A stretch of 64,000 nt of DNA, from the NCBI GenBank assembly GCA_021732415.1, contig JAKFVC010000003.1, positions 39,846 through 103,845 of the forward strand, written 5' to 3'. Both the position numbers and the translations under genes were made by a program. The notes below the pieces were generated by a model. That model did no database searches. It was not told the DNA's origin and saw only the letters and a list, made by a program, of their open reading frames with translations. Source of the DNA: Planctomycetaceae bacterium (GTDB lineage Bacteria; Planctomycetota; Planctomycetia; Planctomycetales; Planctomycetaceae). This document shows positions 45,307-53,728 of the stretch, piece by piece (the stretch's first letter is position 1; every line of letters begins with the position of its first letter).

Positions 45307-45621
45307 ATGAAAGCGATTGAGGGCATGGAATCAACCGCAACAGTTGAACAACGCGGCAAGGATCGGCGAGCGGTCGTCGAACGTCGCAAGCCGGAAGCGA
45401 AAGTGGATTTCGCGGGCGAAGAACGACGGGTAATAGGTGAACGGCGTGTCAAGGTGGAACGCCGTCGACAGATTGATCCGACGACTTGCGAACGAGATTA
45501 CACCGGCGACGAAGTGGAATTCATGAAGGCCATGGACGACTACAAACGTCGCAGCGGCCGGATGTTCCCGACGTGGAGCGAAGTGCTCGAAGTCATTCGC
45601 GATCTCGGCTATCACCGCTAA
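45307..45621 (+). CDS. Small conserved charged protein
   Basis: This encodes 104 aa from ATG 45307; the TTG directly before it is in frame but GAGGAG fits the ATG. The first half is very rich in Arg, Glu and Val ([31 protein letters not shown]). The C-terminal part reads [18 protein letters not shown] then [16 protein letters not shown]. That last motif recurs in small planctomycete proteins as far as I recall, with no known function. A perfect 16-bp hairpin follows 75 bp after the stop. Confidence 0.75.
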   Translation: MKAIEGMESTATVEQRGKDRRAVVERRKPEAKVDFAGEERRVIGERRVKVERRRQIDPTTCERDYTGDEVEFMKAMDDYKRRSGRMFPTWSEVLEVIRDLGYHR

Positions 45622-45694
45622 GATCCGCCGCGGAAAAGCGTTATGGAGAGCGCTATCCAACCAAAATTCAAACGAGTTGAATAGTCCCCTATCC

Positions 45695-45731
45695 CAACAC
45701 CCGGTTTCTCCATATGAGAAACCGGGTGTTG
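45695..45731 (+). terminator. Strong terminator-like hairpin
   Basis: A 16-bp perfect stem, CAACACCCGGTTTCTC pairing with its complement around CATAT, is followed by GCGTTCTTT. It is the likely terminator of the small gene ending at 45621. Confidence 0.75.
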
Positions 45732-45913
45732 GCGTTCTTTGCCCCCCGTAGGATAGGCATCCTGCCTGTCCAACCCCCATGCCTCGGCAACCAGCTTCAG
45801 TATCGGAAAAGAAGTAACGCAGATGAGCGAGGTGCCATAAGGCTCCAAACCAAGTGTTTAGCAGGAATGCAATTCTCAGGTTGGCCTATTGTGCCGGAGT
45901 ATTACGAAATACA

Positions 45914-46042
45914 ATTTTGGAACACTGATCTCCGCTAATCTGCACTAATCAAGGAATACGGTAGGAGACCGACACAGAAGTCGAGATGGCAATCGCTTTT
46001 TGTCTTTATTAGCGAAGATTAGCGTAGATCAGTGTTCCAAAA
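45914..46042. repeat. Long inverted repeat, GGAACACTGATC family
   Basis: The arms at 45914-45948 and 46008-46042 are near reverse complements, starting TTTTGGAACACTGATC and ending GATCAGTGTTCCAAAA. The loop is 59 bp. No gene is seen in 45622-46187 other than this element and the preceding terminator. Confidence 0.75.
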
Positions 46043-46187
46043 AAAACGAATTCGTCGAGTTCGAAGAAACCACTCTCCCACTTTGACATTCCTCGCAAAT
46101 CTCACCAAGCTACATGTGCCCTGCCGATAGGCACTCAGAGTTCCCCATCCGATTAGGCGAAAACTTTCAGCGGTAATCCTTCATAGC

Positions 46188-46961
46188 ATGATGTCACGTG
46201 GCGAGATCCTGCTCCCTCTGGCTTGTCTGATTCTCCTCGGCGGAGTCGTCCTCGTTTTTTCGCGCCGAGATCTCCGACCGGAGACTAAACTGGCCGCGGT
46301 TGTCGAGCCAATGATTGATCACCCTGGTCGAAGCGTCGCTGAATTCGGCGCGCGCACTGTGCCACCTGCGGTAAAATCAAAGCCCCTTGCCCAGCCTCGT
46401 TTCAACGCGACGCCGAAGTCAGTGGAAGTGCCCGAGATTGCCAGTGACGCCGCCCAGACCTCCCCTTCCAGTTGGGAGAACCCATTCTCACCCGAACTGT
46501 GGCATTCCACCGGCTGGAACTTTACCTCGCAGTCCATGCGGGCCACCGGGACCGAACAGTCATCTGCGACCTTCCATCGTCCTTATCACAAGCTGATGTT
46601 CGAGTGCGACATCATCGCCGCCGAGGCCCCCGGCAGTATGTGGGAATTGCGACTGTCGACCCGCAACGCACAGGTTGTGATGAGCCTGATCCTCAGCGAT
46701 GGCCAGCTTTCGGTCGTGACGATCGAAAACGGACTGGCCCAGGTCGCCGTAGAAAAACGACTCACCGCACCTCTGACGAGCAAAGCCGCACGTCAGTTGC
46801 GAGTCGTCGCGACCGGCAACCGCATCGTCGTGAGCTGGGACGGCAAACGCTTTCTCGCGACCGAACAACTTGCCGCACAGTCAGGCCGCGAAATCGTCTG
46901 GTCGATCCATACGTCCGGCGCCGCCTACGAGATTCCGCGACTGCGAGTCGAAGGCGACTAG
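46188..46961 (+). CDS. Membrane-anchored protein with lectin-like domain
   Basis: This encodes 257 aa. The N-terminal segment ILLPLACLILLGGVVLVF anchors it, followed by a linker. Residues about 105-255 alternate short strands (MRATGTEQSSATFHRPYHK, MFECDIIAAEAPGSMWELRL, VVMSLILSDGQLSVVTI, LRVVATGNRIVVSWDGKRF), which suits a concanavalin/LamG-like beta sandwich of the DUF1080 type. That fold call is tentative. It stands alone between repeat elements. Confidence 0.6.
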   Translation: MMSRGEILLPLACLILLGGVVLVFSRRDLRPETKLAAVVEPMIDHPGRSVAEFGARTVPPAVKSKPLAQPRFNATPKSVEVPEIASDAAQTSPSSWENPFSPELWHSTGWNFTSQSMRATGTEQSSATFHRPYHKLMFECDIIAAEAPGSMWELRLSTRNAQVVMSLILSDGQLSVVTIENGLAQVAVEKRLTAPLTSKAARQLRVVATGNRIVVSWDGKRFLATEQLAAQSGREIVWSIHTSGAAYEIPRLRVEGD

Positions 46962-46978
46962 CAGTTCGCGCCAGCGAA

Positions 46979-47138
46979 AGGCGAGCGTCCGGCGTAAGCC
47001 GGATGGTTGTTGACGACTCACAAACTATTGGGAATCGACCGTTTTCAGAATCAACCCGGGCGCGTTGGCGGGAATGGGCGCTCTGTTGTTGTTTGCCAGT
47101 CGCTAACAACCATCCGGCTCACGCCGGACGCTCGCCTT
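46979..47138. repeat. Long inverted repeat, CGAGCGTCCGGCG family
   Basis: The arm AAGGCGAGCGTCCGGCG (46979 onward, about 33 bp) is mirrored at 47105-47138. It fills the gap between the convergent genes ending at 46961 and 47138 and could end transcription from both sides. Confidence 0.75.
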
Positions 47139-47881
47139 CACTTCGCAGAAATCGCCAACTGCAGCGGCTTCAAAATCTGCTCGACAACATGCTGCTCCAT
47201 CAACTCAGCCGTCTTCTCGGCAATGACTTCCATGGCCTCCTTAAATGACGACTGCACCGGCAGGCTGCCGTATTGTCGCACTGTAAAAAAGACGCTGATC
47301 GGCTCTTCCGGAAATTCGCGGCGGCGCACGTGATACGCGTTCGTCCGAGTCTCCACCATCAGCCGAGCCTGCAGGCGACACGCTTCATCCAGAGTCATCG
47401 TAATCGAAGGCTCAAAATTCAACGGCTGAGCACCCGGAATGTTGAGCAGACTCTCCAGGGCAGGAGTGAATCCCAGTGCCTCCGCAATCAGCGCATCATG
47501 ATTGCCTCGATAGACGAAGTCGAACCCCAGCATCAAATCCAGGGCCTCGCAATCGAGCGGACTGACCGACAACATGTACGGAATCAGGTCGAGCACCAAA
47601 TTATGTTGCTCGAGCGCGGCTTCCGGAGTCGGCGGATTGACATAGCCGCTGCAGATTCGGCGCGATTCAATCGTCACCCAGCGGTAGTGTCCTTGTTCTT
47701 TGTCTTCCTCAAGGACAAAATCGCCACTCTCGCGGGTATAGAAATTCCGCATGGTCGGATACGACTTCTGAATCCGCTCGAAAAATCCAAGGACCGTTTC
47801 CCGCGAAGCCGGCAGTTGCATCTCGGTATTGAGATGCATATTGATGTAATAGTCGTCCGCAATGGACTCGTAGGATTGCAT
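47138..47881 (-). CDS. Conserved hypothetical protein
   Basis: This encodes 247 aa from ATG 47881, chosen for the GAGGT just upstream; the frame is open 28 codons further but that part crosses a 13-bp tandem repeat. The protein reads YESIADDYYINMHLNTEMQL, FFERIQKSYPTMRNFYTRE, YRWVTIESRRICSGYVNPP, LDLMLGFDFVYRGNHD, and ends in a helix. It is soluble with no signal. I do not know the family, though it looks like a well-folded conserved protein. Confidence 0.7.
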   Translation of the reverse strand: MQSYESIADDYYINMHLNTEMQLPASRETVLGFFERIQKSYPTMRNFYTRESGDFVLEEDKEQGHYRWVTIESRRICSGYVNPPTPEAALEQHNLVLDLIPYMLSVSPLDCEALDLMLGFDFVYRGNHDALIAEALGFTPALESLLNIPGAQPLNFEPSITMTLDEACRLQARLMVETRTNAYHVRRREFPEEPISVFFTVRQYGSLPVQSSFKEAMEVIAEKTAELMEQHVVEQILKPLQLAISAK

Positions 47882-47923
47882 GAAGGATACCTCAATGAGG
47901 TCCCAGCGACCGGATGCGTTGGC

Positions 47924-47962
47924 CCCTGTTGGTTGGCCCTGTTGGTTGGCCCTGTTGGTTGG
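47924..47962. repeat. Three tandem 13-bp repeats
   Basis: The unit CCCTGTTGGTTGG repeats three times without change, in the leader of the minus-strand gene starting at 47881. The copy number could vary and alter expression of that gene. Confidence 0.75.
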
Positions 47963-48056
47963 CACGTATTCGTTAGCTGGAAATCGGGAAGACCACGATT
48001 GTGGCCGTGGGGTGTCGCATTCGACTCAATGACCGTCGGAGGTCTGTGGGGATTAT

Positions 48057-48623
48057 ATGAAGGGCGTTATCGCGGGTCAAAGCGGCACCGAGAAGAAGGT
48101 CCCAAGTACTGACGCACTCAATGTTTCGGTCTTCGCGACACCACTCGGGTACTGGGCTTTGCTGGGACGAGATAAAGTCCTGTATGCACTGACAGTCGGC
48201 CATTCAGAGGCCAGAAAAGCTCAATCCGCATTTGCGAACCCGTTCGACGGTCTCGCCATCGACGAGGTTTCCAGCGACTGGTACCCGGAACTCCGCCAGC
48301 GTCTGGAACGCTACGCGGCAGGAGACCGGGTGAAGTTCGACGATGTCAAACTCCATCTTCCCAAGCTGACCGAGTTTCAACAACAAATCGTCGAGACGAC
48401 GCGAAAACTGAAGCACGGCGAGACGATCACCTATGGAGAACTGGCCGCCCGAGCCGACCGTCCGCGAGCAGCCCGTGCAGTCGGCACCGTGATGGCCTCC
48501 AACCGGTTCCCAATCATCATTCCCTGTCACCGAGTCGTCGGAGCGGGCGGAGGCCTGGGAGGTTACTCGGCGCCCCAGGGGCTCAGTTTGAAAACGCGCC
48601 TGCTGGATTTGGAGCAGCAGTAG
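48057..48623 (+). CDS. ogt: Methylated-DNA--protein-cysteine methyltransferase
   Basis: This encodes 188 aa. Residues about 100-185 hold the alkyltransferase domain: LKHGETITYGELAARADRP, AARAVGTVMASNRFPIIIP, then PCHRVVGAGGGLGGYS with the acceptor Cys near residue 157. It removes alkyl groups from O6 of guanine by a suicide transfer. The N-terminal half is the usual more variable domain. The gene is alone, with no Ada regulator domain. Confidence 0.9.
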   Translation: MKGVIAGQSGTEKKVPSTDALNVSVFATPLGYWALLGRDKVLYALTVGHSEARKAQSAFANPFDGLAIDEVSSDWYPELRQRLERYAAGDRVKFDDVKLHLPKLTEFQQQIVETTRKLKHGETITYGELAARADRPRAARAVGTVMASNRFPIIIPCHRVVGAGGGLGGYSAPQGLSLKTRLLDLEQQ

Positions 48624-48746
48624 GCTGCAAAAAGGTGGGAGGGTCTCCGACCCGTCTGAGGCTCATCACAACCGACTCGAAATGCGATAAACCTTCACAA
48701 ACCAGGCAAATCGCAACAACGCTCGCCCTGCCTATTGGACAAATCG

Positions 48747-48824
48747 GCCGGCACGCGTTAGCGTCCGGTTCTGTCGGAAATTCGAGTCGATTGTTGCTCG
48801 AACCGGACGCTAACGCGTGCCGGC
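48747..48824. repeat. Inverted repeat, ACGCGTTAGCGTCCGG family
   Basis: Two 24-bp arms (48747-48770 and 48801-48824) are exact reverse complements around ACGCGTTAGCGTCCGG. A third copy lies at 53243-53266. The rest of 48624-48959 holds no gene. Confidence 0.8.
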
Positions 48825-48959
48825 TGATTGGCCAATTGCCCAGCAAAGAAACAGATCGGCCGCCGAAAATGGCCGGCGGCCGAGGTGTATCACTACGAGT
48901 TGTCTAAGCATCGATGATCAATCTGGCGAAGGCTAGTCAGAGCTCATGGACAGAACGGA

Positions 48960-49577
48960 CTACCAGCCGTAGCCACCGTAGTAATTCGCCTGATAGGGAA
49001 CGCCGTAACCGGGCATCCCATATCCGCCGTACCCACCATATCCGCCCATTGCCCCGTACCCGCCGACGGCCCCGACACCGACTACGGTTCCACCATAGGG
49101 GCCGGTGGCACTGAAGCCTCCCACCGCTCCGTACCCGCCGACGGCTCCGTATCCACCATAGCCACCATAACCGTAGCCGGGGTATCCGCCGTACCCGCCG
49201 TAGCCTCCATAACCCACCCCGCAACCTCCATAGCCGCAGTTCGTGACCGCCGGGAAGTACGGTCGCACGCTATAGCACGAGCTACAACCACCGTAATACC
49301 CGCCACCGTAGCAACCCCCACCATAGCACCCGCCACCGTAACAACCACCGAAGAAGCAGGCGGTCTTTGTCCCGTCAGCGGCAACGTTTGCCGTCTGCAA
49401 CGGCGCGGGGCCGATCAGTCTCGGGCTGGGGCTGATTGGGGCTTGAACCTGGATGTGTGCTGACGCTGACGTCACTGCCGGGTTAGTGGGGCGATAGTTC
49501 CCGGCGTGGGCCGTTCCTGCTGACATCCCGATCCAGCCCAGCGCGGCGATCGTCAGTAGGGTGTGCAATTTCTTCAT
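48960..49577 (-). CDS. Secreted Gly/Tyr-rich protein
   Basis: This encodes 205 aa with signal peptide LHTLLTIAALGWIGMSAGTA. The mature part is dominated by Gly, Tyr and Cys repeats (CYGGGCYGGG, GYGGYGGYPGYGYGGYGG, VGGYGAVGG). A Cys-rich stretch lies near residues 74-98. Such proteins often form surface or matrix layers, but no function can be named. The minus-strand start has GGAG upstream. Confidence 0.75.
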   Translation of the reverse strand: MKKLHTLLTIAALGWIGMSAGTAHAGNYRPTNPAVTSASAHIQVQAPISPSPRLIGPAPLQTANVAADGTKTACFFGGCYGGGCYGGGCYGGGYYGGCSSCYSVRPYFPAVTNCGYGGCGVGYGGYGGYGGYPGYGYGGYGGYGAVGGYGAVGGFSATGPYGGTVVGVGAVGGYGAMGGYGGYGGYGMPGYGVPYQANYYGGYGW

Positions 49578-50153
49578 GATGAAACTCCTTCACTCTGCTC
49601 TCTCTTTGAGCAACACGCGGATCAGTCCGCTGAGACCTGTCTGTCGCACCCTGCGTCAGACGGTGACGCGATAACGCAACGCACGTGCCAATCGCCGAAA
49701 CCCGCATTCTTCAAAAGATCGCGAGATAGAAGAGGTGCGATGGCGTGACATAGCACAAAAATGTCAAAATGTACCATTTAAAAAGTGTTGTTTTTACATT
49801 TCTGCAATGTAAAAGATGCATTCTGCGACTTTGTGGATCGTATTGATTTTATCGGCTGTCGCGTGGATTGAAAAAATGGGTGTTTTGGTTTTGTAGCTAT
49901 GGGTGTTTTTGGTTTGGTTTTGAAAGAGTGGTGCGGAGTCTGATTGTTGTTGTATTGCATTAAATAGTATGTGGATAGTCTGTTGCGAATTGCCGTGATT
50001 GAATATTGCGCACAGAAATCGGTTTGGCATGTGAGATGCGTTAGGGCTGTGTCAATGTGACTCGCTGGGCGGGGTTGGTAGTGTAGAAAACTCCTGAATG
50101 GAATCGCGAGTCGCTCCCTGAAAACGGATTTTAAGCCAGAAAGAAGCACAGTC
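49578..50153. other. A+T-rich divergent promoter region
   Basis: I see no gene. From about 49760 to 50000 the stretch is markedly richer in A and T than its surroundings. It lies between the leftward Gly/Tyr-rich gene and csrA, so it should hold both promoters. Confidence 0.55.
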
Positions 50154-50396
50154 ATGTTGGTACTTACACGCAAGCGGACGGAAATGATTCAAATCGGCGA
50201 GAACATTTTTGTCAAAGTGATCCAGACCGGTCGGTCCACCGTTAAGATCGGGATTGAAGCGCCGTCAGATGTGCGCGTTCTGCGAGGGGAATTGGTCAGC
50301 GACGAGAAGCAGAAAGCCATCACTTCTCTGGCTGATCTGCTGCAAGCTCGACACAGCCGGATCGATGAGGCCGACGTCGAGCTGGCCGTCCACTAG
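50154..50396 (+). CDS. csrA: Carbon storage regulator CsrA
   Basis: This encodes 80 aa: MLVLTRKRTEMIQIGENIFV, TVKIGIEAPSDVRVLRGEL. The N-terminal LVLTRK, the GIEAPxxVxVxR strand and the overall length are those of CsrA/RsmA. It binds GGA motifs in mRNA leaders and blocks or stabilises them. The C-terminal tail is slightly longer than in E. coli. It precedes the S41 protease gene by 140 bp. Confidence 0.95.
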   Translation: MLVLTRKRTEMIQIGENIFVKVIQTGRSTVKIGIEAPSDVRVLRGELVSDEKQKAITSLADLLQARHSRIDEADVELAVH

Positions 50397-50536
50397 GCCG
50401 CGAAGCACGGATGAATCACTGGAACATGCAACCGATAGCCGGGCCAGACAGCCGGTGGGACTCATTAGAAAAATCCTCTTCAAACCACAGGCTCAAGATG
50501 GCCTTCAGGCGGCGAGCCTCACAATAGGACAGTGAC

Positions 50537-52708
50537 ATGATCACGACGACTCTCGGAAAATTATCCGGCAAGATGTTCAGAACTTTTGGATGGTGGCAGT
50601 TCCTGGTGCTCGCAGGTGCCTGTGCCTGGTTGAGCACTCCCGTCGACGCCCAGCAGCACACCAATCAGCCCTTCAACGGCGCCCCGGCCGGCAGCGGCTT
50701 CATTCAAGAAGAAGGCGATACCTTCCCCCCGGCTCCGAGCATGGGGCGCCGAGCTCCGCAGCAGAACGGCTGGGACGACCCGGCGGGCCAGTACCCGCGT
50801 CAGATGCCGTCATCTCCACTGCGTGACGATGGCAACCGTGGTAATGGCAACATGGAGCAGATCGATCTGCGACCCAACGGCCAGGGCGACTGGGGTGTCG
50901 GCGGCAGCTATGGACCTCGAACCAGCCGCTATCGTTCACCAGCCGGCGAAGACCCGCTCTTCGTGAGCCCCCGCAATCGCCGGTCGAATCACCAGTCTCC
51001 CGGCTTCCAGGGACCGGCCTACCCACCGGCCGGCATGCAGGGCCCTGCCCCTCAAGTTCCGGGCCTGCCGAATTCCAATTTCCAGGCCCCGAATTTCCAG
51101 GCCCCTGCTCCGAGTTTCCAGACTCCGAACTATCAGTCCCCGGCCTACCAGTCCCCAGCCCAGCAGAATCCGAATTTCCAAGCCCCCGGTTTTCAGGGGC
51201 CGAGCTACCAGAATCCTCAACCCCGGCCGCAAGTTCCGGAGCAAGCCGTCAATCCGGTTCAAGATGCTCAGACGCGGATCACTCGCCGATATCAGAGTCA
51301 GGGTTTCCTCTCGCTGTTGAACTTGCCTCCGCAGCAGTCGGTCGCCTTGTATAGCGAAGTTATGCAGATGATTAATACTCGCCACTTGGAACCGTCGACG
51401 CCGCAGGTGCGAGTCCAAAAAGCGATGAGCAACCTGATGTTCGCCCTGGATGTCCCGACCTTCGTGCAGACCAACCAGTTGATGCTGCAACCCGGCAATG
51501 TCCAGGCCTATCGCCAAGCCCTCCAGCAGGCGATGCAGGCTCCGATCCAGTCGGAGCAGGATGCCGTCAACATGCTCAATTGGACCATGCAGATGTCGGC
51601 TCAACAGATTGGCCTGCGACCCGCCGCAACCGCCCTGGAGTTCGTCTACGGTGCGGTGGAATCGCTCGATAAATATTCCGCGTTCGTTCCCCCGGAACGG
51701 ACTCCCGGTGCCAGCCTGCAACTCGAAAGCAACCTGGTCGGCATCGGCGTGCAAATCGAAATGAAGCCAGAAGGTGCCGAAGTCGCCAAAGTCATCTCCG
51801 GCAGCCCGGCTCAGTCCGCCGGTCTGCAGAACGGAGATCTGCTGCTGGCCGTGAGTGGCCACCAGTTGGCCGGCTCGAGTGTCGATCAAGCCGTGGAGTT
51901 AATCAGCGGAGCAGCCGGCTCGCAGGTGGTCCTCGGAGTTCAACGTCAAAGCCAGAGCCCGTTCACCATCACGGTGACTCGTCAGGCGATCCAGCTCCAC
52001 AGCGTCAACGACATCCAGATTATCAATGGGACGCGGGTCGGATACTTCAAGCTAGACAAGTTCACCGGCACGGCGACGGAAGAGGTAGAAAACGCGATGC
52101 AACAACTCTATCAACAAGGCATGCAGTCAGTCGTCATCGACCTGCGAGGCAACCCGGGTGGCCTGCTAACTGCAGCAATCCAGATCTCCGACAAGTTCCT
52201 GCCGCAAGGCACGATCGTGGCCACACGAGGCCGCACGGCCGCCGACAACACCGAAGAGCATGCCACGAAGGAGCACACCTGGAAGATGCCGATGGTCGTC
52301 CTGGTCGATCACAACAGTGCCAGTGCCAGCGAGATCTTCGCCGCAGCGATCCAGGAAAACCGCCGCGGGGTAGTCGTCGGCCGGACCAGCTACGGCAAGG
52401 GCACCGTCCAGACGCAGTTCCCGCTGCAAACCGCCGGCTGCAGCCTGCGAATCACCACCGCCAAGTTCTACTCACCGACTGGCCGGGTAATGGCCGGAGC
52501 CGGGGTCACCCCCGACGTCCGGATCCCCGAGAGCACCGGTCCCAACCAGGCATTCGGGATCATGGACCAGGACGTGATGGCCGCGGTCAACGTCGCCCAG
52601 CAAGGGGGCGGCCAAGGCAACCAAAACCTGAGCGGCGTACCAAGTTTCTCGCAGCCCAGGATCCCTCAACCCTTCAACCAACAACAATACCAACCAGCCG
52701 GCCGCTAA
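50537..52708 (+). CDS. S41-family C-terminal processing protease with PDZ domain
   Basis: This encodes 723 aa with N-terminal signal FGWWQFLVLAGACAWLSTPV. Residues about 40-250 are Pro/Gln/Asn-rich with repeated FQAPxF and YQSPxY units. Then come a helical domain, a PDZ domain (about 390-480, NLVGIGVQIEMKPEGAEVA, SPAQSAGLQNGDLLLAV), and the S41 core: VVIDLRGNPGGLLTAAIQI near 533, DHNSASASEIFAAAIQE with the catalytic Ser near 594, and RTSYGKGTVQTQFPL with the catalytic Lys near 622. It cleaves C-termini of envelope proteins. The repeat-rich N-terminus is an unusual addition. Confidence 0.92.
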   Translation: MITTTLGKLSGKMFRTFGWWQFLVLAGACAWLSTPVDAQQHTNQPFNGAPAGSGFIQEEGDTFPPAPSMGRRAPQQNGWDDPAGQYPRQMPSSPLRDDGNRGNGNMEQIDLRPNGQGDWGVGGSYGPRTSRYRSPAGEDPLFVSPRNRRSNHQSPGFQGPAYPPAGMQGPAPQVPGLPNSNFQAPNFQAPAPSFQTPNYQSPAYQSPAQQNPNFQAPGFQGPSYQNPQPRPQVPEQAVNPVQDAQTRITRRYQSQGFLSLLNLPPQQSVALYSEVMQMINTRHLEPSTPQVRVQKAMSNLMFALDVPTFVQTNQLMLQPGNVQAYRQALQQAMQAPIQSEQDAVNMLNWTMQMSAQQIGLRPAATALEFVYGAVESLDKYSAFVPPERTPGASLQLESNLVGIGVQIEMKPEGAEVAKVISGSPAQSAGLQNGDLLLAVSGHQLAGSSVDQAVELISGAAGSQVVLGVQRQSQSPFTITVTRQAIQLHSVNDIQIINGTRVGYFKLDKFTGTATEEVENAMQQLYQQGMQSVVIDLRGNPGGLLTAAIQISDKFLPQGTIVATRGRTAADNTEEHATKEHTWKMPMVVLVDHNSASASEIFAAAIQENRRGVVVGRTSYGKGTVQTQFPLQTAGCSLRITTAKFYSPTGRVMAGAGVTPDVRIPESTGPNQAFGIMDQDVMAAVNVAQQGGGQGNQNLSGVPSFSQPRIPQPFNQQQYQPAGR

Positions 52709-53655
52709 CCCAGTGGACGAAATCAGCCGCAGGGCGCTAGCCCCCGGTTCGAACTGCAGGTCGAGTTTCAAGGAAAGTGTTCAACACCCAGATCCACAAC
52801 AATAGACCTGTCAGAGATTCGGTGGTCAAGACGGCCATCAGTCTCACCCTGCAGACCGCGTCGTAAGTGGGATGGGTCTCCAGGCCCGTCCGAGTCCCGT
52901 AACCACCAACGCAACAAACAATCAACTTCCACGAGTTTCGCGCAGCGCACGAGTCGCCATGGCAATCCAACGGCCGAAAACTCCCCTCTAATCTCACCCA
53001 ACCAGGAAACAGGAGTAAAGACTTGAGGAAACAACAATCGCCCCCACCTCAGCGCCCCCTGTAAAAGACCCGGCCGACAAAATCGAGTCGGGTTTTTGCA
53101 TTCTTTGGTCCGCCGCCATCTTTCCCCAGTCATCATCAGCCGCAGGGCGTTAGCCAATTGGTACTCGCTTGGCCGTTCGACAAATCAGCCGTTGGGCGTT
53201 AGCCCACGGTTCGGGCAACAATCGACTCGAAGTTCCAGCGGAAACCGGACGCTAACGCGTGCCGGCTGATTTGCCCCAACTTGCTATAGCCGCTTGCTCT
53301 TGGCCGGATGCGATAACAGAAATCGGCGCACTCAAGTACGGCCCAATGAATGATCCGGGCGATATCCCGCACCGCGAACCAAATCTCCGGCCGAATGTCC
53401 TAGAGTGGGGCAGCAACAGGAATTACGATCTCAACAATGATGCGGGCGAGCGGCAGAAAGTGCCGGAAGATTTGTGTTGAGAACTCTTGACCGAGATAAA
53501 ACCCCATGCTACCATTCTGACTCACCCAGCCAAACCCAGTTCGTCACCGACGCAACTTAAACCGGCCAACGAAGTTGCAACAACAAGCAACTCGCCAAAC
53601 GGTGAGCCAAGCCAGACCAGTTGGGGCCAACCGAGACCCCCAACCCAGAAAACAT
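52709..53655. other. Repeat-rich gap before tRNA-Asn
   Basis: I see no supported gene in this 950-bp stretch. It holds a GGACGGG-type palindrome (52870-52891), a terminator-like hairpin (53068-53097) and a copy of the ACGCGTTAGCGTCCGG repeat (53243-53266). Several GGCGTTAGCC half-units lie near 53140-53205. The region just left of 53656 should carry the tRNA-Asn promoter. Confidence 0.6.
53068..53097 (+). terminator. Rho-independent terminator candidate
   Basis: ACCCGGC pairs with GTCGGGT and is followed by five T (53093-53097). It lies 360 bp after the protease gene, so it may end a long protease transcript. Confidence 0.55.
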
Positions 53656-53728
53656 TCCCCGATAGCTCAATCGGTAGAGCGAGCGGCTGTTAACCGCTAG
53701 GTTATAGGTTCGAGTCCTATTCGGGGAG
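53656..53728 (+). tRNA. tRNA-Asn(GTT), target of the second element
   Basis: TCCCCGA pairs with TCGGGGA, discriminator G. The anticodon loop is CTGTTAA (anticodon GTT) and the T arm carries GGTTCGAGTCC. It has canonical arms and normal length. The 3' end points toward the serine recombinase gene, whose last ten codons are antisense to it. Confidence 0.95.
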
